14,748 nucleotides of DNA, from the NCBI GenBank assembly GCA_013365365.1, contig JABVXU010000927.1:1-14748 (forward strand). Direction: 5' to 3'. This document shows, piece after piece, positions 1 to 8,047 of this stretch; position 1 is the stretch's first letter, and the number at the start of each line of letters is the position of its first letter. The DNA is from Cruorifilaria tuberocauda. Its lineage: Eukaryota; Nematoda; Chromadorea; Rhabditida; Onchocercidae. The notes beneath the pieces are model-generated. The model saw nothing but the letters and a program-made list of their open reading frames with translations. It was not told the origin of the DNA and did not search any database. A program made the translations under genes and the position numbers.

Positions 1-1320
1 TTTGAATTCTTGTTAATTGTTGATTTCAAATTTAAGAAATATTTTGAAGCTTTAGCTTTCACGCAACACTAATCTCTCCAAATTTCACGTAGATATGTAT
101 GAAATTTATATGAAATATAAAGTGGCTAGTTTAATTTAATTTCAACAAATAAAGCATTATTTCACTTCGAAATCTGATTTCTGCGATCAATAATGTATAA
201 CTGATTCACTTATATTCTGCACACACAATTTCCGACATTCCTTCAACTCGATAAATTGAGAAATTCGGAAAACGTATTGGATATGCTAATTTGATCAGTA
301 ATCAAGAAAACATCACGATATCGAATAAACGTAATAAATAATCAAAATCTCATCATTGATGCGTATACATTAATGAAAATGCTTCTCAGCATGCTTATTA
401 TTTTTTAAGTCTTACCTTTTCCATAATTTTAAACTAGAACTTGTTAAAAGTTAAATTAAGCTTTTCCTCTGTCAATAAGTTTTCAAGTTGGCATATATTT
501 CTTGGCATCTAATAAATATGAGGTCTTTTCGATGAAATTTGAAATTAGATTTTCAAATTAAATTATATGATTTCTGGTGAATTTTATATTATTTTTGTGC
601 GAGCAAACAAAAGTTTTAACAAGAAATGAGGAATTTAGAACTAAATGTTGCAAGAAAACTCGGGGATAATCTTGAAAGAGAAAATTAGCACATTTCAGCG
701 CAATTCACGGGACAAATGGTACCACAATTAATCAATTTCAATTTGTTTTCTCTATATTCTTTTATTAAAAAACCTCCCAAAATACTGATTTAAAATAAGT
801 TCTGATCAATGAAAAATTAGAATAAGTGATTAATAGTTTAAACGAACATCGAGAAATACTATATCAAATTGTAAAAGGATAGAGTGATCAAAGTAATCAA
901 GGTAAGTATTTGATATTTTTATAGAAGGAGAAGATTTAATAGCATGAAATAATCAATAATCGATGTTTTAAGATGATCGATTATATGGAAATAATTTTCA
1001 AATTATTTTTTATAAAAAATTTACCGGACTATTTCTTATCAATATATCATTTATCAATATCTTTAATTTAGGACAAAAATTAATTCGATTCTTTTTAATT
1101 ACGGAAATAAAATAATTTAACTTAAACGGAAATTTTACTTAATGTATCTAAAAAAAAGAGTAGTATTCAAGTATTTGTTTGCTAATTGATTTGTTTTTTC
1201 ATTTAATTTAATAACTTTTTGAAATCAAATAAGAGAAGTAATAATAGAAAGTAAAAAATATTCAATTCAAAGTTTCACTATTAAAAGTTTATCTTAAAAA
1301 AGTAATAAAAAGAAAATAAT
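1..1320. other. AT-rich DNA without a firm gene
   Basis: Apart from the weak minus-strand two-exon candidate at 187..424, this stretch is AT-rich and stop-dense on both strands. A strong donor-like GTAAGT sits at 902, but the bases before it are closed in all three frames. CAAATGGTACCA at 713..724 recurs exactly at 9278..9289. I see no repeat array or RNA gene. Confidence 0.6.
187..424 (-). CDS. Tentative two-exon mini-gene, unknown product
   Basis: On the minus strand, an ATG at 424 starts a three-codon exon (MEK) that ends at an AG/GTAAGA donor (exon 424..416). Ten bases upstream is a TTCTAG that could serve as a trans-splice acceptor. A second open segment at 285..187 starts after AAATTAG in the compatible phase 0 and encodes a 32-residue, mixed-composition tail with motifs ISQFIELKECRKLCV and ending SVIHY before TGA. 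The implied intron is 130 bases. The whole product would be only 35 residues. I recognise no domain. The acceptor is mediocre and such short models arise by chance in AT-rich DNA, so this is a weak candidate. Confidence 0.13.
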
Positions 1321-1425
1321 ATGAAAAATTTCGAACGTTTGGCGCCATCGTCAAGTATCCATCGAAAAAATCGTTCGTTTTTTTCTCTTCCTCTCTTTCT
1401 TTATTTGAACTGTAACTATTGTTAA
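1321..1425 (+). CDS. Small ORF, 34 residues, uncertain
   Basis: An ATG directly after an in-frame stop opens a 34-residue frame. The first half is unlike AT-rich background (MKNFERLAPSSSIHRKNRS) and the second half is hydrophobic, translated from a pyrimidine tract. The GC-rich TTTGGCGCC inside it also fits an E2F-type site, so the local GC rise could be regulatory rather than coding. I see no convincing acceptor or poly(A) context and recognise no homologue. A chance ORF is the default explanation. Confidence 0.1.
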   Translation: MKNFERLAPSSSIHRKNRSFFSLPLFLYLNCNYC

Positions 1426-1602
1426 GAATACAAAATGTCCGATATAATAATTGTTATTACTACATTTCAATTCATTCCTCAAAATACAGTTTTAATTTTT
1501 TTTTTCTTTCTAAAGTAATTCAATTTAATCGAATGAATTACTTACAAAGTTTTTTCCAAGAAAATTTTTTCCATGAAAGTTACTTTCAAAGTACTTCCAG
1601 AA

Positions 1603-1704
1603 TTTATATGCGTGTAACTGTTAGTAATCGTAATAATACGTAATTTATGTACGTTAACTATTAGTAATTGTAATAATACGTAATTTATATACGTTTAAAC
1701 TACG
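1603..1704. repeat. 40-bp tandem repeat, about 2.4 copies
   Basis: Two adjacent copies of a 40-base unit begin with TTAGTAAT at 1621 and 1661. They share GTAATAATACGTAATTTAT and diverge mainly at their ends. A partial unit (TTTATATGCGTGTAACTG) precedes them. The unit contains the palindromes TACGTA and GTAC. No coding frame runs through it. Confidence 0.85.
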
Positions 1705-1747
1705 TGTAACCCAAATCGGAAAAAGTATATTGTTTTGTTCGTCGGAG

Positions 1748-1880
1748 AAAATTTGTTAATATTATCTTCTTTTTCTCTGGTTTTTATTTAAATTTTAATT
1801 ATTACATTTATTCGGTTCTTTTGTCAAATCCTTAATTATACATGAATTTCTTTTGCATTCACGTATATTTCCTCATAAAA
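1748..1880. repeat. Copy 1 of a diverged ~135-bp duplication
   Basis: This segment aligns along its length with 2053..2191 in direct orientation. Shared blocks are TTATTTAAATTTTAATT, then ATTACATT, then ATGAATTTC followed by CATAAAA, in the same order with small indels. The two copies are about 305 bases apart. The divergence indicates an old duplication. No ORF is conserved between the copies. Confidence 0.7.
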
Positions 1881-2052
1881 TTTGCGTAATCACTTATACA
1901 TACCTGTGCATGATACCTTTACTTATTACATGAAGCATGAAGATAACTGATAACTGATAATTCAATTTTTTTTTTGGCTCAAATTTGTAAAATTTTTCTT
2001 TCAATTTACAAAAAGATTGTTGGGTTAATTTTCATTTCTCTAAAATACCCAA

Positions 2053-2191
2053 AAATTTATTGATATCATCCTTTTTTCTACCGCTTATTTAAATTTTAAT
2101 TAATTACATTCATTCTTTTCTTTTTTCAGATTCCTACTTATACCTATGAATTTCATTTGAATTCATATATAAGTTAATTCCCATCATAAAA
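2053..2191. repeat. Copy 2 of the diverged ~135-bp duplication
   Basis: This is the direct-orientation partner of 1748..1880, with the same ordered blocks. The flanking DNA is not clearly shared, so the duplication looks limited to about 135 bases, or the flanks have decayed beyond recognition by eye. Confidence 0.7.
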
Positions 2192-3190
2192 GGAAAAATT
2201 TTTAACTTTAATGCAAAAAAATTTTCCAAAAGTGTTATTTTTAAGTTTGAAAAAAATAAAAGTTAAAATTTTAGATGATATCAAATTTTCAACTTTTCGG
2301 AAATATTTTATAACTAACATTTTGCTTTTTTTTTCTCTGTTAATCCTTTGGGAATATGGAAGAGAAAAAGCTCATACTTTTTCATAGCAATCATCAAAAA
2401 TGTGAGGAAATTTGGTGAGTTGAAAAATTTCTTCGGTAGTTGAAAATTTTTCAGGAATTGAAAAGTATGAAATTTAGAGAGAAACGAAATGATAATTTCA
2501 AAATTTCAAGCTAACCAACTCTTCCATTAAGTTTTACCAATGCTCTCTTTCCATTTATTTACATTTACTTTTGAATGTTAGCAAATTCCAGTTTTTATAT
2601 TGCTAACTTTTCAACACATAGTTTCGCCAAAAAGGTCAACTTAAAAGGTCAAATTCGTCTGTCTTACACACAAATTCCTAGCACTTTAGAGAAAAATGAT
2701 AAATGGAAGATGAGAGATGATTGATGATGATAAATGATAGATGAAAAATATCCTCCATGTGATAAGTGAGCAGTGAAAAAATTAATGGACAATAAGTGGA
2801 CAATATATTAGTGCGCGTAATATCTTTCAATGGACGACGATATGATAGAAAAAAGTTAAGCGATGATTAGGAATGATAAAAATTTGAATTTTATCACTAA
2901 ATAAACACTAAATCTCTTCCTTCATATAAATCACTCATAAATAAAATAGGGGAAATCTTCTCTAAAGAAAACAAAAAGAAAAATAATTTTTATTTTAAGC
3001 AAAAAAATAAAACGATGAAATTTCACCCAAACAGTTTTATTTAATGAAATTAATTAATTTTGAGTTATAAATTTTTAAAATTCAAATAATTTTGTTTAAA
3101 GAATGTCAAATTAATTAGTTAATTTTGAGTTATTCATGGTAAAAATTATGCAATAGAAATATTAAGTAAATTACTAATTCAATTTTAGAA
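2192..3190. other. Gene-free AT-rich stretch with short motifs
   Basis: No reliable gene. 2356..2414 (+) is a 19-codon, charged frame starting MEEKK and ending at a GTGAGT donor, a possible but unsupported first exon. Two AAAAGGTCAA copies lie at 2630..2652. 2700..2760 is a GATGA/GATAA-rich simple stretch. TGGACAATA is repeated around 2786..2804. TTAATTTTGAGTTAT occurs near 3054 and again near 3119. Confidence 0.55.
2633..2651 (+). promoter_or_regulatory. Direct repeat of AGGTCA half-sites, 7-base spacer
   Basis: AGGTCA occurs at 2633..2638 and 2646..2651, each within AAAAGGTCAA, giving a 13-base period. AGGTCA is the canonical nuclear-receptor half-site, and an A-rich 5' extension suits monomer-binding receptors of the NR5/ROR/ERR type. 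No promoter is identified nearby, so function is inferred from the motif only. Confidence 0.25.
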
Positions 3191-3359
3191 TTATCCAATA
3201 TTTAAAAAATATCATTTTAATTACTTGAAATATGAAAGTTCAATTTTCTTGCTTACTTTCACCTTTAATTAAGATATTACCGTATTTGATTATCGTATTT
3301 ATAATTAAATTATCGCATTTGAAGTAATTATAATGAATGACATTTTGAATATTGGATAA
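3191..3359. mobile_element. MITE-like inverted-repeat element, 169 bp
   Basis: The element is bounded by exact 12-base inverted ends, TTATCCAATATT at 3191..3202 and its complement at 3348..3359. The pairing continues imperfectly inward for about 45 bases (3191..3235 with 3313..3359), sharing an ATTACTT(G/C)AAAT block. The centre is unpaired and AT-rich with repeated TATCGTATTT/TATCGCATTT. There is no ORF. Terminal inverted repeats, small size and no coding capacity suit a non-autonomous DNA transposon. I could not identify a clear target-site duplication or a second copy in the window, so a plain fold-back structure is also possible. Confidence 0.45.
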
Positions 3360-4323
3360 CCCTTACTTAAAAGTTTCTCAAAGTAAAAAAAAAGCAACAA
3401 AAATTTGCTTCCTTAAAATAAGCAATTTTTTGACCTTTCAGTTAGCTTATAATGTGTGCGTAAAGCTAATTAATTAATTATGAAATTCCAATTATCAGAA
3501 AAAATAATTATATACTTTTAATTATGCTAATTATATAATTCATAGTGTTTCAAAGTTTTAGTTTCAAATATTAATTAATTACATTAAAATGAAATATAAT
3601 GAAGAATTAATATAAAACAGCAAATTGTTGAAACAATGCTAAAGCTAACATTTGCACTTTTGCAAGCAAATCGATTTAATGCTATTTAAGGTTAAGCCGA
3701 TGTCTTGCTGTGAAACTTAAAACTTCTTGGAAATTTTAATTCAATCATTTATCACTCTCAATTTCAATTTTCAGTTTTTTTTTTTCAATAATCATTTTTT
3801 AATCTTTGATCAATTAATTTTTAATCAATTACTTATTTAATTTCCTTATCAATCTTTCGTCTTCGCCGTTTTATAACTCCCTGTTAGGACATTAAAAATG
3901 TTTGTTCATTATATTTTCCTGCTTTATTTATAGAGTTATTTTAAAAAACTTTTTTTTTTTATTCCACTCTCTCATCTTTTCTTTTCCTCTCTATCACAGT
4001 ATCTTTCATTGTAAATGGAATATACTCATCGAAAATTTCTCCTTATTTTCCTTCGTTTCTTTTTCTTCTGATTCCGGTTTATTTCTATTAGTTAAATTTT
4101 TACTCGCCATCTAAACTAACAAATTAACATTCAAACTAATGAAATCTTTTTATTCTCAAAAAATGATGCATCGATTCGTTTCGGCTAAAGTGTCGTCTGA
4201 ATTGAAATGTTTATATTAAGCTTAATCTTCAGAATTATGCTTCAACCACTTATACTAATCGGGATCTAATCTTTATCATAAACTTCTTCTTTCTCGTCTT
4301 CTCTTCCTCAACTTTTAACAATC
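3360..4323. other. Gene-free AT-rich stretch
   Basis: No convincing gene. It holds TTAATTAATTA-type palindromic runs (3465..3550), a short protein-like frame ending at 3689 (+) and pyrimidine-rich runs at 3960..4000. The frame across 3902..4114 (+) is a chance ORF through T-rich DNA, being mostly Phe, Leu, Ile and Ser. A possible minus-strand terminal exon sits at 4136..4196. Confidence 0.5.
4136..4196 (-). CDS. Possible minus-strand terminal exon
   Basis: On the minus strand an excellent acceptor, TTTCAATTCAG, ends at 4197. The sequence after it supplies one base to complete a codon and then reads 19 sense codons (RHFSRNESMHHFLRIKRFH) to TAG at 4138..4136. The phase fits the donor at 5944, which would make a 1.7-kb intron. 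The alternative plus-strand frame over the same DNA (MMHRFVSAKVSSELKCLY) is equally short. No homologue is recognised. The acceptor quality is the only real support. Confidence 0.15.
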
Positions 4324-4326
4324 ATT

Positions 4327-4825
4327 AAAAATTAGCCTTAATGGAACTTTTTTTCTCCTTAAATTATAATAATTATTTTATATATAAATTAATTATTATA
4401 TTACAAAAATAAACAAGATCGTATTATTACAAACTGTAGTCGTATTATTTATCGTATTATTATGGTATCGTATCGTGTGATATATCGTATTATTATAATT
4501 AAAAATTAGCCTTAATGGAACTTTTTTTCTCCTTAAATTATAATGATTATTTTATATATAAATTAATTATTATATTACAAAAATAAACAAGATCGTATTA
4601 ATACGAACTATAATCGTATTACTTATCGTACTAATCATATCGTATATCGTATTATTATAAAGTCTTAATGGAACTTTTTTTCTCCTAAATCACGGTATTA
4701 TGTATTTAAATGATTATTATATTACAAAAAATAATCAAGATCGTATTATTGTCGTGTTATAATCGTATTGCTTATTGTATTATTATGGTATGATATCGTA
4801 TCGTATACCGTATTATTATAATCAT
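4327..4825. repeat. Minisatellite, three copies of a 155-174 bp unit
   Basis: Copies begin at 4327, 4501 and about 4658. Each starts with CTTAATGGAAC plus TTTTTTTCTCC, passes through an AT palindrome (ATAATAATTA...TAATTATTAT) and ends in a variable run of TCGTATTATT-type subrepeats of about 10-12 bases. Copies 1 and 2 are nearly identical over their first ~100 bases, implying a recent duplication. Copy 3 is more diverged. No coding frame is conserved. Confidence 0.95.
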
Positions 4826-5546
4826 ATTAATTCCGTTATTTTATCATTAATTATAATGATATTGTTTCATTTTAAACAGATGAACAAGCTTACTTTAGTT
4901 TCCTTTATCATGATACTTTATGATGATTAATGCTTTTAATTATAATCTTTATTCGTAAAAGAGAAGGGAAAAAATGGTGATTTCTGGTTTGCACATCGAT
5001 TATTTAATTATTATTAGACATTAAATCATTAGATCATTATATAACTTCTATCAAAATAATTTTCCATACAGAATTAAATTCAATTGTGATAATTGATTTT
5101 AATCTGTTAAAAATTCTGAAATTATTGCTCATTGAAAAAAAAATTTATCAAATATTTTATTGAAATTTGTATTAATTTGTACTTGTATTGAAACTTATAT
5201 TAAAAATTTGTAATGAAATTTATATTAAATTTTGCAATTTGCCTTTTTGCTTTTAATATTTCTATTTTCAAGCAAATATTTTTTTTTGAATTTGAAAAAA
5301 TTTATTTTTGTAATTTAGAAGTACACTGTAATAATTGTTCACTTAGCAAATATGCTACGATATTAAAAATTATTTAAAAATTTGAAATAAAAAAAGTGAT
5401 TGAATTATTGTTCGAAAATTTGTTTTTCATAAATCATTAATTAATGCAACAAAACTTATTGAAAACATTTATAGCCGAAAATTTGATTTCTTTTTTTTCC
5501 GTAGAATGAAAATTTAATACTTGTGCTTTTTCTCTCATTCATTCTC
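4826..5546. other. Gene-free AT-rich stretch with a 26-bp repeat
   Basis: AT-rich DNA without a supported gene. At 5161..5228 there are three diverged copies of TGAAA(T/C)TT(G/A)TATTAA at spacings of 28 and 25 bases (starts 5161, 5189, 5214). Single ATTATTA runs link it to the preceding minisatellite. Nothing else stands out. Confidence 0.6.
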
Positions 5547-5641
5547 TCATAAATTTTTCATTTCAAATATATTAAATTTTTTAGGCTTTTCCATTGACCA
5601 TAAAGCAAAAGGAAAAAAGATCAGGATTTCAACCCATTTTG
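5547..5641 (-). CDS. Weak minus-strand terminal-exon candidate
   Basis: After a TTTAATCAG acceptor ending at 5642 on the minus strand, a 31-codon frame runs to TGA at 5549..5547. It includes KWVEILIFFPFALWSMEKP and a lysine/phenylalanine-rich end. It needs two bases to complete the first codon, so it does not fit the phase-2 donor at 5944. The hydrophobic content is typical of AT-rich chance frames. I list it only because an acceptor and an open frame coincide. Confidence 0.08.
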
Positions 5642-5894
5642 CTGATTAAACTAAACAACTTAGAAAGAGCTAAACAAGCTAGAAAAGGCTAAGCAAGTTC
5701 TTACATCTTGAATTCATCTTAAATTTTCGAAGATTTCATTTATTTGTTCTTTTTTTGCATTTCATGATTTCGAAATTTCAAAAGTTTTTTGTTAACATTT
5801 CGTATTGTTCTAAATAATTAATTGATTAATTAAACAATTAACCTAAAAATTAAAAACTATTCTTGAGAAATTTTTGGCTAAAATTTTTTTAAAT

Positions 5895-6013
5895 TTATTT
5901 CATCGAATCATTTGAAGTACTCCTGAAATACTCAGAACTCTTACTCGTTGACAACTTCCCTATCATTTACTGATACTGATAATTCTTCGATATCAATAAA
6001 TTTTTCTTCTTCT
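5895..6013 (-). CDS. Candidate internal/terminal exon(s), charged segment ending NDREVVNE
   Basis: The minus strand reads EEEKFIDIEELSVSVNDREV and then VNE from 6013, after a TTTTACAAG acceptor. At 5946..5944 the codon GAG is cut by a strong donor (GA/GTAAGA). Without splicing, the next codon is TAA at 5943..5941. A TATTTCAG acceptor ends at 5923, only 22 bases downstream of the donor, and the DNA after it stays in frame (ESTSNDSMK, stop TAA at 5897..5895). A 22-base intron is shorter than any usual nematode intron, so either this is not one intron or each site pairs elsewhere. Acidic, mixed composition unlike the background supports coding. IEELSVSVNDREVV weakly recalls the small heat-shock protein strand PEELxVxV. 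Confidence 0.3.
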
Positions 6014-6067
6014 CTTGTAAAATTTTAATGGTTTGTTATTACTTTTTACCTCCCAAATATTAACAAT

Positions 6068-6181
6068 TTATTCTTCTGACAGTAGTTCTTTCGGTAAATT
6101 TGGCGCTTCTGGAAATTGTTCTTTTTGAAAATTTGGCGCTTTTGTCGTATGACGTCTAACATTTCTTCTCCTTTCACGCAT
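6068..6181 (-). CDS. Candidate small protein with 11-residue tandem repeat
   Basis: A 37-codon minus-strand ORF starts at ATG 6181 after an in-frame TAA and ends at TAA 6070..6068. It begins with a basic block (MRERRRNVRRHTTK), followed by two in-frame copies of an 11-codon unit: APNFQKEQFPE (residues 15-25) and APNLPKELLSE (26-36). The copies match at 26 of 33 bases, with several changes that keep a similar residue. The stop overlaps an AATAAA. A GTCAGA at 6080 could splice out the stop and join in phase to the next open segment at 6013, giving ...PKELL followed by EEEKFID, with a 67-base intron. That donor is non-consensus. A TTTTAAG ending at 6206 could be a trans-splice acceptor, leaving 24 bases of leader. 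Function is unknown. The basic start may be a cleavage or nucleic-acid-binding region, but that is a guess. Confidence 0.35.
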   Translation of the reverse strand: MRERRRNVRRHTTKAPNFQKEQFPEAPNLPKELLSEE

Positions 6182-6247
6182 TTTCCGTTTTTATATTATT
6201 ATTGTCTTAAAATATTATCTTTACTCTTGTCACTTATAATTGCGACA

Positions 6248-6432
6248 CTCTCTTATTGTTAGTATCATCGTTATAATTGTTATTGTTATTGTTACTATTA
6301 TTATTACTATCATGATAATAATTATTTTATTAGTATTAAATTATCATCATTATTGCTATTATTATTATTTTCTTGTTATTATTATTATCAGCATAATTAT
6401 TGTTACTATTATTACTATTATCAATATTGTAT
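6248..6432. repeat. ATT/ATC-type degenerate microsatellite
   Basis: Long runs of ATT, GTT, ACT and ATC triplets form an imperfect trinucleotide microsatellite. Translation of the plus strand gives an Ile/Val/Tyr-only product of 67 residues, which is an artefact of the repeat. It sits immediately upstream, on the minus strand, of the small candidate gene at 6181. Confidence 0.9.
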
Positions 6433-7960
6433 TATCTCTGTGATTTCAATATTATAACTGCTGATACTGATACTAACACTACTATGGCTTAAATTTAAAT
6501 ATTATATAATTAAGTCTGTAATTTTTTGAGAATTGAAAATTCTACTTGAAATAATTTAAAGGTTTAGTACGCAGCTTACACTTTGAAGTGAAATTTTGTA
6601 TACAATAAATCGATCGAAATTTAAAAATGAATAAATCTGATATTGATCTCTGCAAGTAATCAATTTTATTAAAATGAATTGCATTTAATGAGATAATTAA
6701 TCTAAATGAATTTATACTATACTAAAATTTTTATAAATACTAAAATTTTTGGTTTTAAAAAATTTGCAGTTTTTTTTTGGAGAAGAAATTTTTTCAATTT
6801 TTTGCTTTCATATGCAAAAAAGAAAGATTGAATAGATTTCAAAGAAAGATTGAAATTATCATAAAATTGATTAACTTAAAAAATATCTGTCCAAAAACTT
6901 CTTTGCTTTAAGATATTAATTATTTCAAGCTGAATATTGATTGGTAAGTTAAGAATTGTAAAATTATGATAGCTATATAAATTTTATTTGATGCTTTTCC
7001 AGAATTGACCAATAGTTTCTGAAACATTTCACATTGCTATAAAAATTAGCTAATCAACAGCCTATAATTTACATGAATTTTAAAATAGCAGAAGCAAAGG
7101 ACGTGGAGATTTAAAATTCATTATTTCATTGAATTCAATATGCTAAGTTGTCACATTATCAATATCACGTATAGAATGATTGATCAAAAAATGAATTGAA
7201 ATTTAACAAATTTAATAAAATTAAAAAAAATCATACTTAACTTCTAAAAAAAAAGTTATCAAAGTTTAAAATTCATTATTTCTTGAAATTCACTTTCATT
7301 TGTTTAATATTTTTAATACTAATACTTTAATACTTATTGCTGATAATTAATTTGTTATTAATAACTTCAATTGTAATACTTTTAAACTTTTGTTCAATAT
7401 AATCTTTCGCAACTTATCAACCTTATTATAATTGCATGATATAAAATTTGAATAAGTTCTTTCAATTCATAATTGATAATTGTAACTGAAATGAATTACT
7501 GCAATTATTTTTAACTCTAACGAGAGTTTCGCGTACTTTAAACCAAAAAGAAAGCTTTAATCATTTCTTGCATAACTGTTTCGCATGATTTTAACAAAAT
7601 CAATGAAATAAACAAAATTTTTCATTTCAAACGAAAGTAAAATCTAAGCAAAGCTCAAAATTTAGCGAAAAGAATATTTGAAAATTTTTTCAACAAACTA
7701 TTTTAAAAGTTTTTTTCTTTCTAAAATAGAATAAACATAATGAATAATTTGAATAAGTTGAAAACAGGTGCAACAAATTAAAAATAAAAATAAAAAAAGG
7801 CCATTTAATTTTATGCTTTTGTAAGTTTCAACTTTTCATCTGATCGATATTTGTAAGTAATTACTTTCAAAAATTTCTAAGAATGATTTAAATGCCTACA
7901 GATGCATTCGCTTCAATGAACCGAAATAAATTCATCGTTTCTTTTTTGAAAAAAAAAAAT
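6433..7960. other. Gene-free AT-rich stretch
   Basis: No supported gene. The exact 13-mer AATCGATCGAAAT at 6608..6620 recurs at 11145..11157. Short protein-like frames at 7073..7114 (+) and 7935..7900 (-, 12 codons to a GTAGGC donor) lack support. No array, hairpin or RNA gene is evident. Confidence 0.6.
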
Positions 7961-8047
7961 CTCTTTTCTCTTACTTTCTCTCCTTTTCTTTCTTCACTTC
8001 TCTCTATCTCTCAGTGAAAACTTCCTTTCCAGTTTTTTTTTTTTTTT
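7961..8047 (+). repeat. Pyrimidine-rich tract ending in poly(T)
   Basis: Almost pure C/T sequence (CTCTTTTCTCTTACTTTCTC and onward), interrupted by a few A residues, leads through CTCTCAG and CTTTCCAG to a long T run. It is preceded by a poly(A) run. Two acceptor-like CAGs lie in it (8013, 8032), but no coding-like sequence follows either. It may simply be low-complexity DNA capable of triplex formation. Confidence 0.6.

Noticed and set aside
840..906. Strong donor-like AAG/GTAAGT at 902
   Set aside because: All three frames before it contain nearby stops and there is no exon-like composition. At most it is a non-coding leader exon.
1419..1643. 74-codon plus-strand ORF
   Set aside because: Phe/Tyr/Ser/Asn-rich translation of T-runs that extends into the 40-bp repeat. 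No splice context and no domain.
3609..3689. Frame ending QQIVETMLKLTFALLQANRF
   Set aside because: Protein-like by eye, but without an acceptor, donor or poly(A) context, and only 28 codons.
3902..4114. 70-codon plus-strand ORF
   Set aside because: Low-complexity Phe/Leu/Ser product from pyrimidine-rich DNA. It has the look of a membrane protein but no coding-like composition.
5581..5586. TTAGGC, the nematode telomere unit
   Set aside because: A single copy only, so not an interstitial telomeric array.
6240..6443. 67-codon plus-strand ORF
   Set aside because: A translation of the ATT-type microsatellite, almost only Ile, Val, Tyr and Leu.
7073..7114. 13-residue ORF MNFKIAEAKDVEI
   Set aside because: Too short and unsupported, although the composition is locally unusual.
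7900..7935. Minus-strand 12-codon frame ending at GTAGGC
   Set aside because: Weak donor, no acceptor and no partner exon in compatible phase.
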